Source: CAVWXT01 sp963759115 (GTDB lineage Bacteria; Planctomycetota; Planctomycetia; Pirellulales; Thermoguttaceae). Taken from it: a DNA stretch of 64,000 nt. The first letter of the stretch is position 1. Each line of letters begins with the position of its first letter. Shown one piece after another: positions 57,311 through 64,000 of this stretch. Under the pieces are notes generated by a model. The model saw only the letters and a program-made list of their open reading frames with translations. It was not told the origin of the DNA and made no database searches. The DNA lies in contig CAVWXT010000005.1 of the NCBI GenBank assembly GCA_963759115.1, positions 2,604,001 through 2,668,000 on the forward strand, written 5' to 3'. The translations under genes and the position numbers were made by a program.

Positions 57311-57733
57311 TCATCCCGGCAGGAATGCACGAACCCCGACATGGAAGTACCGAGCAAGCTTCTCAATGTGCTCTCGCGTCAGGCGACGGCTGCCGGCCAG
57401 CACAGCGGAAATCGTTGATTCGGCAATCCCAGTGGCACGCGCCAGTTGTGCTTGCGTGACATTTCTCGCCTCGATCAGGTGGCGCAACATCACCGCATCC
57501 GATACCGGCGGCATGGGATGCCGCTCGCTCTCATACCGCTGCACGGAACCGCTGAGCACGTCGAGATAGTCCCGCTCCTCACGCGCAAGGCGCTTCTGGT
57601 CCAGGAGTTGCCCAATCACGGCAAGCGCGGCGTCAAGTTCCTTGTCGGAACGGATCGGACGGAGCGGAAATTGCAGAATCCACTCCAAATATCGATTGCG
57701 AGGAGCTCTCTGTGTTGTGGCTCGAGTTGTCAT
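57311..57733 (-). CDS. HigA-type XRE-family antitoxin/regulator
   Basis: About 140 residues. The N-terminal part has the HigA pattern FPLRPIRSDKELDAALAVIG and REERDYLDVLSGSVQRYESE. The C-terminal helix-turn-helix is AQLARATGIAESTISAVLAG followed by SRRLTREHIEKLARYFHV. HigA binds its own operator and blocks the HigB RNase. No HigB lies in the expected upstream place (the next gene is an aminotransferase), so this is an orphan antitoxin or pairs with another protein. Start ATG 57733 has AGAGG 8 nt upstream. Confidence 0.85.
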   Translation of the reverse strand: MTTRATTQRAPRNRYLEWILQFPLRPIRSDKELDAALAVIGQLLDQKRLAREERDYLDVLSGSVQRYESERHPMPPVSDAVMLRHLIEARNVTQAQLARATGIAESTISAVLAGSRRLTREHIEKLARYFHVGVRAFLPG

Positions 57734-57790
57734 CAGCAGTGCCTCTTCCACCTATTCCCGGCGGGAGGCAGCCCCGGCATGGTGGTAACG

Positions 57791-58906
57791 CTACTCTTTG
57801 AGGGCCAGCTTTCGCAACGCCTCGATCCCCCGCTGGATTACCCGATCGTCGGCCGCGTAGGAAATGCGGAAATGCGTGTCGAGGCGGCTGAAGACGTTGC
57901 CGGGAATGATGAGCAATTGGTGCGTCTCGATGGCATGGGTGACGAACTCCGTGGCCGTGCCCCAGGGCGCTTTTGGGAACACGTAAAAGGCCCCGGCGGG
58001 TTGCACCACTTCGTAGTCGCCGGCCAGCCCGGCCACGATCAGGTCGCGCTTGCGGCGATAGGCTTCGATCTCGGCCGACATGTCGACGTCCATCGCCACG
58101 GCCCCGGCCCATTGCACCGGCTGCGGCGCACAGACGAAGCTGTACTGCTGCAACTTGATCATCTCTTGAATGATCGCCGACGGACCGTGGGCGAATCCCA
58201 ACCGCCAGCCGGGCATGCCATACGTCTTGCTGAAGCCGTCGATCACCAGCGTTTGGGGATTGTAGCTGGCCGGCGAGACGAACGGCCCGTCGTAACAAAA
58301 CGCCCGATAGATCTCGTCGCTAATGAGCACCACGTTTCGCCGCGCCGCCAATTCCGCCAGCCCGCGAACTACGTCCTCGTCGGCCACCATGCCCGTAGGA
58401 TTAGCGGGGCTGTTGAAAATGACGGCCTTGGTGCGCGGCGTGATGGCCGCCGCCACGCGGTCCAGGTCGATGCGGAAGTCCGGATACGTGTCGAGATAGA
58501 CAACCTTTCCGCCGACCACCGCGGAGAGCGCGTCGTACATCACGAAGTACGGATCGAAGACGATCACCTCGTCGCCCGGATTCAGCAACACCAGGAGTGC
58601 CAACATCAGCCCGCCGCTGGTGCCGCTGGTGACGAACACCTCGCGGTCGTCATGGCCGTACTGCTTACGGATTTGCGACTGGAGCTTTTCGCGGAGCACG
58701 GGCATGCCCTGCGTCAGCGCATAGCCGTTCTTGCGGCTCTGGATGGCGTCGATCGCCGCCTGACGGACGGGGGCGGGCACGTCGAAATCGGGCTGCCCGA
58801 TGGAGAGGTTGATGGGGTCCTTGAGTTTCGCCCCCAGGTCGAACACCTTGCGGATGCCCGAGGCGTCGAACAGCCGAGTACGGTCGGCAAGCCAATGAGT
58901 GGACAT
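57791..58906 (-). CDS. Class I/II aminotransferase (aspartate/aromatic type)
   Basis: 371 residues from ATG 58906 (MSTHWLADRTRLFDASGIRK). PLP fold type I: LKDPINLSIGQPDFDVPAPV, FVTSGTSGGLMLALLVLLNP, NSPANPTGMVADEDVVRGLA and the cofactor Lys in LVIDGFSKTYGMPGWRLGFA. The Arg near the end (THFRISYAADDRVIQRGIEA) binds the substrate carboxylate. It is cytosolic. Exact substrate cannot be told. Frame intact. Confidence 0.93.
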   Translation of the reverse strand: MSTHWLADRTRLFDASGIRKVFDLGAKLKDPINLSIGQPDFDVPAPVRQAAIDAIQSRKNGYALTQGMPVLREKLQSQIRKQYGHDDREVFVTSGTSGGLMLALLVLLNPGDEVIVFDPYFVMYDALSAVVGGKVVYLDTYPDFRIDLDRVAAAITPRTKAVIFNSPANPTGMVADEDVVRGLAELAARRNVVLISDEIYRAFCYDGPFVSPASYNPQTLVIDGFSKTYGMPGWRLGFAHGPSAIIQEMIKLQQYSFVCAPQPVQWAGAVAMDVDMSAEIEAYRRKRDLIVAGLAGDYEVVQPAGAFYVFPKAPWGTATEFVTHAIETHQLLIIPGNVFSRLDTHFRISYAADDRVIQRGIEALRKLALKE

Positions 58907-59012
58907 GGTGGATGGTGGATTTTGGATTTCGGATGGTGGATCGTGGATGGTACGTCTAGCCGCCGCGTCCACGCGGCGTACTTGCCACGGTTCCAGGGTC
59001 AACGTCGCTATT

Positions 59013-60338
59013 TTACCCAGCCGCCGGCAGGCCGTCGAGAATAACGGAGAACGGTTGATCGCTGCGGCTCAGCAAGGCCAGGAGCCGCGTGATGGTCATC
59101 AGGGCGTCGGGCAGAGGTACGCCGACCACCGCGTGCCACAATCGCCCGCTAGGACCGCCGCCGAACGCCGCACGGTGTTCCCGCATGGCAGCGGCCATGT
59201 CGGCCCGCCGGGGATCGCTCAACACGACGTGTACTCCCTTCTGTTCGAGCCGCTCGGCCACCGCTCGGGGAGTTGCACGTTCCAGCACCACGGAGCCCGC
59301 ATCGGGAGCCAGCAAGAGCAGCAGCCGATCCGTGGGCACCGCTTGTCCGTTTTCGTCGAACACGCGGCAGGTCTCGCCGTCGCCATTGACGCGCACGGCA
59401 AGATGGGCCGCCTCGGCGCGAATCTTCTCCGGCCAATCGCGTTGCGATGCCCGGCAGGGGATGATTTGGCACGCGACCGCGGCGGTGAGCTTCGCCAGAT
59501 ACTCCAGCAGCGGTTGCGACGCCGAATCGACCGCCACCCGCAACGGCCGCAAGGCGTGGTAATGTTCGGCCAGTGTGGCCAGGTAAGGGATGTCGGCCTG
59601 GTAGCGGTGCAAGACGCCGAAGCTTCGCGACGGGCGGCTGACTCTGGCCTGGTAGCGCGCGACGAGCGGTTCGAGCGATCCGCCGGCCGACAGCGGGCGT
59701 GGCCCGGCGACCCAGAATTGCAGTCCGACGCGATGCGGTTCCTCGCCCGGATTGCCGACCATGACGCCGCCAGCCGCTTGAAGATGACTCACCGCTAGCG
59801 CCAGACAGGCGGCGGTGGCGGGGCCAATGTCGATCACGTCGCAGCCGCTCCAACGGAGTCCTTCGCCCGCGGCTGCCACGAGTTCGGCCGTGATTGGCCG
59901 CCCGTCGCCGGCAAGAAGGACGCAGGGATTGGTGGAGGAAGGATGAATGATGGATGCTGAGTGATGAACTGCAAGAACGTCGGTAAAACCGGCCCGCTGT
60001 TCCAGTGCCCGATCCCCAATCCCCAATCCCTCGTCGCTCACTATCATGCCGAAGGCGGCGGCCAAGTCGCGTGCCATGGCGGGCGTGAGGTCGTTCAGGT
60101 AGACGCCGCCGGCCCCTTCGTCGTGAAACAGCGATGGCGGCTGGCCTCGCTGACTGGTTTCGGCCAGTTGTTCGACCTGTCGCGGCGAAAGCGAGCCGGT
60201 GTCGTCGCGGTGCGGACACTGCCGGCAGGCCGGGTAGAACGCCGCCAGCCGGCCCAGGTGCATCGCCCGCGATATCGCGTGTTGCTGGCCTGGGCAGCAA
60301 TAGTCGAGGCGTTCAGACGAGGCATCCGTAACGTTCAT
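59013..60338 (-). CDS. Phosphohexomutase-like protein lacking the catalytic serine
   Basis: 441 residues. A Cys-rich lead (LDYCCPGQQHAISR, PACRQCPHRDDTG) may bind zinc. The fold start is GGVYLNDLTPAMARDLAAAF, then VLLAGDGRPITAELVAAAGE and WSGCDVIDIGPATAACLALA. Where active mutases have GGxMITASHNP, this has GGVMVGNPGEEPHRVGLQFW, so the phospho-Ser is absent. The metal loop is AVRVNGDGETCRVFDENGQA. It thus keeps the mutase architecture but should not be an active mutase. Function unknown; it lies 107 bp upstream of the aminotransferase on the same strand. Confidence 0.75.
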   Translation of the reverse strand: MNVTDASSERLDYCCPGQQHAISRAMHLGRLAAFYPACRQCPHRDDTGSLSPRQVEQLAETSQRGQPPSLFHDEGAGGVYLNDLTPAMARDLAAAFGMIVSDEGLGIGDRALEQRAGFTDVLAVHHSASIIHPSSTNPCVLLAGDGRPITAELVAAAGEGLRWSGCDVIDIGPATAACLALAVSHLQAAGGVMVGNPGEEPHRVGLQFWVAGPRPLSAGGSLEPLVARYQARVSRPSRSFGVLHRYQADIPYLATLAEHYHALRPLRVAVDSASQPLLEYLAKLTAAVACQIIPCRASQRDWPEKIRAEAAHLAVRVNGDGETCRVFDENGQAVPTDRLLLLLAPDAGSVVLERATPRAVAERLEQKGVHVVLSDPRRADMAAAMREHRAAFGGGPSGRLWHAVVGVPLPDALMTITRLLALLSRSDQPFSVILDGLPAAG

Positions 60339-60396
60339 GGGCTACCCGCTGGGGTCGGCCATGCACTCTATACCGCCGTGCCGGTCGGGGTCAAGA

Positions 60397-61723
60397 TCAC
60401 GGATTGAGCCGTTTGGTCAGCAGTGCCCTTGTTTCTTCGAGTGCGGTGCGATACTCCTTCGCACAAAACCGGTAATCGGAAGAGGCAAACAATCGTGCCA
60501 GCATCCGGCCGACGGGATTACGCGCTCGGCGCAGTTTACTGCGACAAGCGGTCACCTCGGCCTCAGTCGGTGGTTGCATGGACGCAAATTGTTTCGCATC
60601 CAAGTATGGACCTAATTCGGCCAATTCGGCCCGCGCTGATTCGGTATGGCCAAGCCCCTCGACCGAGAAATCCGGCTTCAACTGAGCGGGCCAGTATCTC
60701 ATGCCGCGCGGTTCGCGCCAGAGCCAACGCCAATGAATTCGAAACGCCTGATATCGCAATGAATAGAGAGGATCGAGAATCCGTGGAGTGCGCATGTAAT
60801 CCAAGCTCTGAACAAACGCCGCGACGAGTTTACCCATGCGTCGCACGGTAGCGATCTTGTCGAAGGGGCAAGGATGCCCGCGAAGGAGTGCGATGATCTG
60901 CTCGCGGCGCCAAGTAAGCCGACCATCGGTCGGCGTCACGAACTGCGGGGCGTTTGATTCCGTGGGGCTTATGTATCCGTGAACGTATTCCTTCTCCAAG
61001 AGCTGGTCCACAAAATCCTCGAGTTCACGATCTTCCGGAAGCTGATCGAACTTGGGCAAAGCCCAGCAGCAGAGTTCCATCCGCATAGACTGCGCAAGCC
61101 CGTCGGACGAGGCAGCGCTGTGTTCGATCGCCGAAAGCAATTCGCCGAGAATTGACCGCGGAATCTCCGCTTGGCCTGCTACGGCCCGAATCCGCGTGAT
61201 CGCTGCTCTCCTGAACCCGTGCCCGAGGATATAGTCGCTAACCATCCCCTCGCCATTGCAGAGCATTTCCCCCAATCGAAGCAATTGAACGCGAAGTCTC
61301 CAGGTTCCGACGTCGTCGCCATCGGCGAGAAGAGCCTTACCTTTGACACCGAGCATTCGGCTCAGATCGTGGATGCCGGACACGAGATCGCCATTCAACT
61401 TCATTGCATCGTCGCCATGCCCGACCGGCAATTGCAGTCGGCCGCGACGGATTCCCTCCTCGAAAAGCTCCAACGCTTTTTTGTTTTCGATCCAGCAGAG
61501 CCCGCAAGCGTTCACCCTCAGGCCCGCTGGGAAACTCAACCGGCTCCCCCTTCTCGCCCGAGCCGTAGATGAGATCACCCCATAGCGGGTCATCTTCGTC
61601 CGGCGGCACGTAATGCTCGATGGCCTCGCGCCAGGGTCCGAGGGCATTTTGATCGTCGGGCAGCGGAACGCGACGATAGACGGCGTCGGGATGAACGTAC
61701 TGGAGGAGTCCTTCGACGGCCAT
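60397..61723 (-). CDS. Conserved hypothetical protein, frameshifted
   Basis: ATG 61723 (GGAGG 7 nt before) gives MAVEGLLQYVHPDAVYRRVP and EAIEHYVPPDEDDPLWGDLI. Near 61478 a base is lost in a run of A/T, after LLDRKQK; reading on gives ALELFEEGIRRGRLQLPVGH, then RRAAITRIRAVAGQAEIPRS and the end EETRALLTKRLNP at 60397. Restored length is about 441 residues. I recall similar all-helical proteins as common in planctomycetes, of unknown function. It follows the nucleotidyltransferase gene by 18 bp. GC is lower than average here. Confidence 0.65.
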
Positions 61724-61741
61724 GCGCGACCTCCAATCCGC

Positions 61742-62326
61742 CTAGGTTTCGACTTCCTTCCAAGCTCTGTCGAGCAGATCGGCAACGTGGAGTTCCGCCG
61801 CCCACTTCTCCATGTACGAGCGATCGAGAGAGTCGCGTCGGATCTTCAAGACACCAACCACATCCCGCCACTGGCGTTCGGAAACCTCGTCGCCCAAACG
61901 AAACCACTCCAATTTGCTCAAGACAACGTCCTCAGGCGAGGGAAGAAAGAAACGCGCCGATGGCAGATCGTCGTGCAGTGAATCCTCGCGAATGCGTTTT
62001 AGCGACTCGCGATCGTACGGGCGATTCTTGGCGACAAAAACGTCTACCTTGAAGTTCGTTGGCAAGTAAATCACGTTGAAACAGGACTTCCGGGCGATGG
62101 CGTCGAGGATCATCCGCTTATCGACATAGTACATTCCCCGAAGCGCTTCAACAAAGGAGTCCACATGCCCAGGGGCCAAATCGGCGACCAAGTCGACGTC
62201 CACCGTGGCGCGTACGGTTCCGTAGAAGACGCTGGCGAACGATCCACAGATATAGTATTTGACTCCTTGCCGCCGCAATTCCTCGACAACCGGTATCAGG
62301 GCCTCCAAGGCGTCGGATGATTGCAC
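61742..62326 (-). CDS. Nucleotidyltransferase-fold protein (DUF6036-like)
   Basis: About 194 residues from GTG 62326, preceded by GGTGAGG. The nucleotidyltransferase core is seen in KYYICGSFASVFYGTVRATV followed by DVDLVADLAP, which gives GS and two Asp. Later runs are FKVDVFVAKNRPYDRESLKR and FLPSPEDVVLSKLEWFRLG. Such proteins occur in AbiEii-like and similar putative toxin modules. The stop of the small gene upstream lies 2 bp before, so they are coupled. Confidence 0.8.
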   Translation of the reverse strand: MQSSDALEALIPVVEELRRQGVKYYICGSFASVFYGTVRATVDVDLVADLAPGHVDSFVEALRGMYYVDKRMILDAIARKSCFNVIYLPTNFKVDVFVAKNRPYDRESLKRIREDSLHDDLPSARFFLPSPEDVVLSKLEWFRLGDEVSERQWRDVVGVLKIRRDSLDRSYMEKWAAELHVADLLDRAWKEVET

Positions 62327-62328
62327 GA

Positions 62329-62607
62329 TTACCTCACCTCCACGTAGCTGCGTAGTCGCGCCGCCAAATCCTTGCCGTAGTTGATCTCTACCCACAACAT
62401 GTCAACTTCATGGTGATCCAATTGGGGGTTGGCCCGGGCGATTGCCCGCCGGGAAAGCCCGATCACCAGCGACGTGAGCGATCGGAGTTGAGCGATCTTC
62501 TGAGCCCCCGTCGCCTGGCGAAGCAATTCGATTTGGACCCGCTCGGCGTCGGGATGGGTGTCGGAGAGCATGACCAACCTTTCAAGGCCAGAAATCAACG
62601 TGCCCAT
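62329..62607 (-). CDS. Small helical protein paired with the nucleotidyltransferase
   Basis: 92 residues from ATG 62607 (MGTLISGLERLVMLSDTHPD), with ERVQIELLRQATGAQKIAQL, SLVIGLSRRAIARANPQLDH and MLWVEINYGKDLAARLRSY. From memory this small family often precedes DUF6036-like genes. A shorter start at MLSDTHPD is possible. Role unknown; partner or antitoxin is a guess. Confidence 0.65.
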   Translation of the reverse strand: MGTLISGLERLVMLSDTHPDAERVQIELLRQATGAQKIAQLRSLTSLVIGLSRRAIARANPQLDHHEVDMLWVEINYGKDLAARLRSYVEVR

Positions 62608-62660
62608 TATCCGCGGGAAGCGGCGGATTGACAAGTGCGACGGCGCAGCCCGTCAAAGGA

Positions 62661-63368
62661 TCATCGGCCGGCGGCGCCGAGGTCCAAGGGCAGTGACGCC
62701 GCCGTTTCGGCCCAGTGTTTGGAGGCGACGGGCAGGTACAGACCGGCCCAATCGGCCCCGAGCAAACCGGCCCGATAGGAGCGATCGTCCATCTCCGACA
62801 GCCCGGCGATCATCGGCCGCGTCAGCAGGGCCACTCGCGGCAGGGCCGACAGCCGTCGGGCGATCCGATCCATCGTGGCGTCGCGCACGAGCCACTCGTG
62901 GCGGTCGAAGATCGTCAAGTTCAAGGGGCGCGTGTAGCTCCGCAGGGTCTTCTCGCGGGCGACGTTGAAATAGTGCTCGAAGTACGAGATCACCAGTTCT
63001 CGCAAGGTCCGATAAATGGGTTCGCGGAACCGCAGGCCCGTGCAGTTCGACTTGGCGACGGCTCCCCAGGCGCCGCCGCGGCGAAACACGGCCAGCAAGT
63101 GTTCGTCGTCGGCGCGGGTCTTCGGGAACAGGTTCACGACCCGTGGCGGATAACCGAGGCGGCCCAGCGCGGCCGCGGCAAACACGGCCCCATCGTAACA
63201 ATGCGCCGTGCGATCGCGCAATACCCGAAGCGGACAGCGATAAGCGTCCTCATGGCTGTAGGCCAATTCGTCGAGGAAGGCTTGGATCTTGCCCGGCGAG
63301 GTGAGCCAGGCCAGCAGGAGCCGCTCGGGCCCGGTCAGAAGCTTCTCAAAGGTGTCGGCGCTGTTCAT
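62661..63368 (-). CDS. Transglutaminase-like protein
   Basis: 235 residues, no signal. The papain/transglutaminase-like order Cys then His is visible: RTAHCYDGAVFAAAALGRLG followed by YPPRVVNLFP, and DDEHLLAVFRRGGAWGAVAK. The third residue would be Asn (KSNCTGLRF) rather than Asp. The C-terminal half is unlike known families. Assignment rests on this pattern only. It could be a protease-like or inactive scaffold protein. Confidence 0.55.
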   Translation of the reverse strand: MNSADTFEKLLTGPERLLLAWLTSPGKIQAFLDELAYSHEDAYRCPLRVLRDRTAHCYDGAVFAAAALGRLGYPPRVVNLFPKTRADDEHLLAVFRRGGAWGAVAKSNCTGLRFREPIYRTLRELVISYFEHYFNVAREKTLRSYTRPLNLTIFDRHEWLVRDATMDRIARRLSALPRVALLTRPMIAGLSEMDDRSYRAGLLGADWAGLYLPVASKHWAETAASLPLDLGAAGR

Positions 63369-63439
63369 GGCCCACGTAGCAGGGCTGTCGGCCTGGGACG
63401 TCCCCTCAATCCACAGGAATTGTACGGCGGCAGAGAAGC

Positions 63440-64000
63440 CTATTTCGGCGGCACGGCTGTGGAGTCGCCGGTGGACGGCGCCACGGCGGCCGTTTCCGCG
63501 GCGTCGGCGGTCGGCGGGCCGGCATCCTCCTGGGGTGTCTTCTCGGCGCCGTTCTCAACGCTCGGCGCGGGGCGCTTGCCGTAAGGGGAGGAATTCCAGT
63601 GGATGTGGCCCGACTTGCTGACGATAAGCCGGCCCGTCAGCACCGCATACTCTGCACCCCAGTAGATCGCCACAACGAGGGCCGCCAGGGACGAAAGGAA
63701 CGTCAGTTGGCTGGCGTCGAGACTTCTCCACATCCACAATAGCCCGGCACCGACGAGCACTGCTACGACCGCGACCATCAGCTTCGATCGCATGGTGCGA
63801 GTCAGAGTTCGGTGGGAGTGTCGGCTGATCGCGCTTTGGGCCGACAAGTTGGCCAATTCCCGCAATGCCGACAGGTCGACGTGCTTCTCCGGGGTCACGG
63901 CTTGGCGCAGACGGGTGGTCCAGCCGTGCCCGAGCGTCGCCGTCGGCCGCGACTGCGCTGCGGCGCGGTCGTTCGTGGACCCGTCGTCTCCGGCGCGGGC
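63440..64000 (-). CDS. Membrane protein, 5' end beyond window
   Basis: The frame is open to the right edge; a GTG at 63898 is a possible start, but reading continues upstream (TLGHGWTTRLRQAVTPEKHV). Two hydrophobic helices at SKLMVAVVAVLVGAGLLWMW and LTFLSSLAALVVAIYWGAEY are followed by a Pro/Ala/Glu-rich tail of about 45 residues. No family recognised. Confidence 0.5.
   Translation of the reverse strand, partial: ARAGDDGSTNDRAAAQSRPTATLGHGWTTRLRQAVTPEKHVDLSALRELANLSAQSAISRHSHRTLTRTMRSKLMVAVVAVLVGAGLLWMWRSLDASQLTFLSSLAALVVAIYWGAEYAVLTGRLIVSKSGHIHWNSSPYGKRPAPSVENGAEKTPQEDAGPPTADAAETAAVAPSTGDSTAVPPK

Noticed and set aside
57446..59044. 532-residue plus-strand ORF opposite HigA and the aminotransferase
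   Set aside because: Antisense to two genes with clear family motifs.

Overview
The window is GC-rich bacterial chromosome (roughly 60-65% GC by eye), almost certainly from a member of the Planctomycetes (Pirellulales/Gemmatales-like). This rests on the mix of genes: Uma2-family protein, paired DUF2442/DUF4160 proteins, neutral-ceramidase-like enzymes, heparan-glucosaminide-acetyltransferase-like membrane proteins, a BamA with a long low-complexity insert, McsA/McsB outside the Firmicutes, and many intergenic palindromes. No rRNA, tRNA or CRISPR array was seen. A striking property is that many otherwise well-conserved genes (trpE, mcsB, nth, apt, bamA, an adaptor protein, a flippase and others) change reading frame by one base, often in short homopolymers. 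This looks more like uncorrected indels in the assembly than true gene decay, so such genes are annotated over their full span with the break noted.

Layout. 1-1.14 kb: 3' part of a dispersed, mobile-like gene whose start lies in a hairpin. 1.2-9.2 kb: phosphoketolase, a secreted hypothetical, a thioredoxin-like protein and two tandem membrane acyltransferases. 9.3-10.2 kb: a perfect 25-bp palindrome followed directly by an ORF-less group II intron. 10.4-13.2 kb: an unusual Nramp transporter, a PRC/MgtE_N/CBS protein and a 37-residue membrane peptide, probably one metal-transport operon. 13.3-18.6 kb: hemB, Uma2 protein, trpE, mcsA-mcsB. 18.7-21.5 kb: two paralogous Tat-signal proteins followed 2 bp later by a radical SAM/SPASM enzyme. 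21.5-25.6 kb: coaD, DUF2442/DUF4160, class V aminotransferase, TPR protein with an apparently leaderless start. 25.7-29.1 kb: rpsT, a two-gene overlapping TIR-domain pair, dcd, nth, apt.

29.1-35.5 kb holds envelope genes: bamA, a HlyD-type adaptor and a secreted terpene-cyclase-like protein. 35.6-38.5 kb has a zinc-ribbon membrane protein and a BON/Sel1/csrA/SNase-like group. 39.0-39.8 kb has a cytochrome c peroxidase gene with its middle missing. 40.2-46.5 kb has an M16 protease, an unrecognised 651-residue protein and an S41 protease. 46.9-52.6 kb is an exopolysaccharide cluster (flippase, polysaccharide deacetylase, FemAB/CelD-like acyltransferase, Wzz-type chain-length protein). 52.6-57.8 kb has two toxin-antitoxin-like modules or remnants, a HigA-like regulator and a double ceramidase-domain protein. 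57.8-64 kb has an aminotransferase, a phosphohexomutase-like protein without the catalytic serine, a three-gene nucleotidyltransferase operon, a transglutaminase-like protein and a membrane protein running off the end.

The best candidates for under-described biology are the TIR-TIR gene pair, the radical SAM trio, the Nramp/MgtE_N/small-protein operon and the ORF-less group II intron placed exactly behind a dispersed palindrome.
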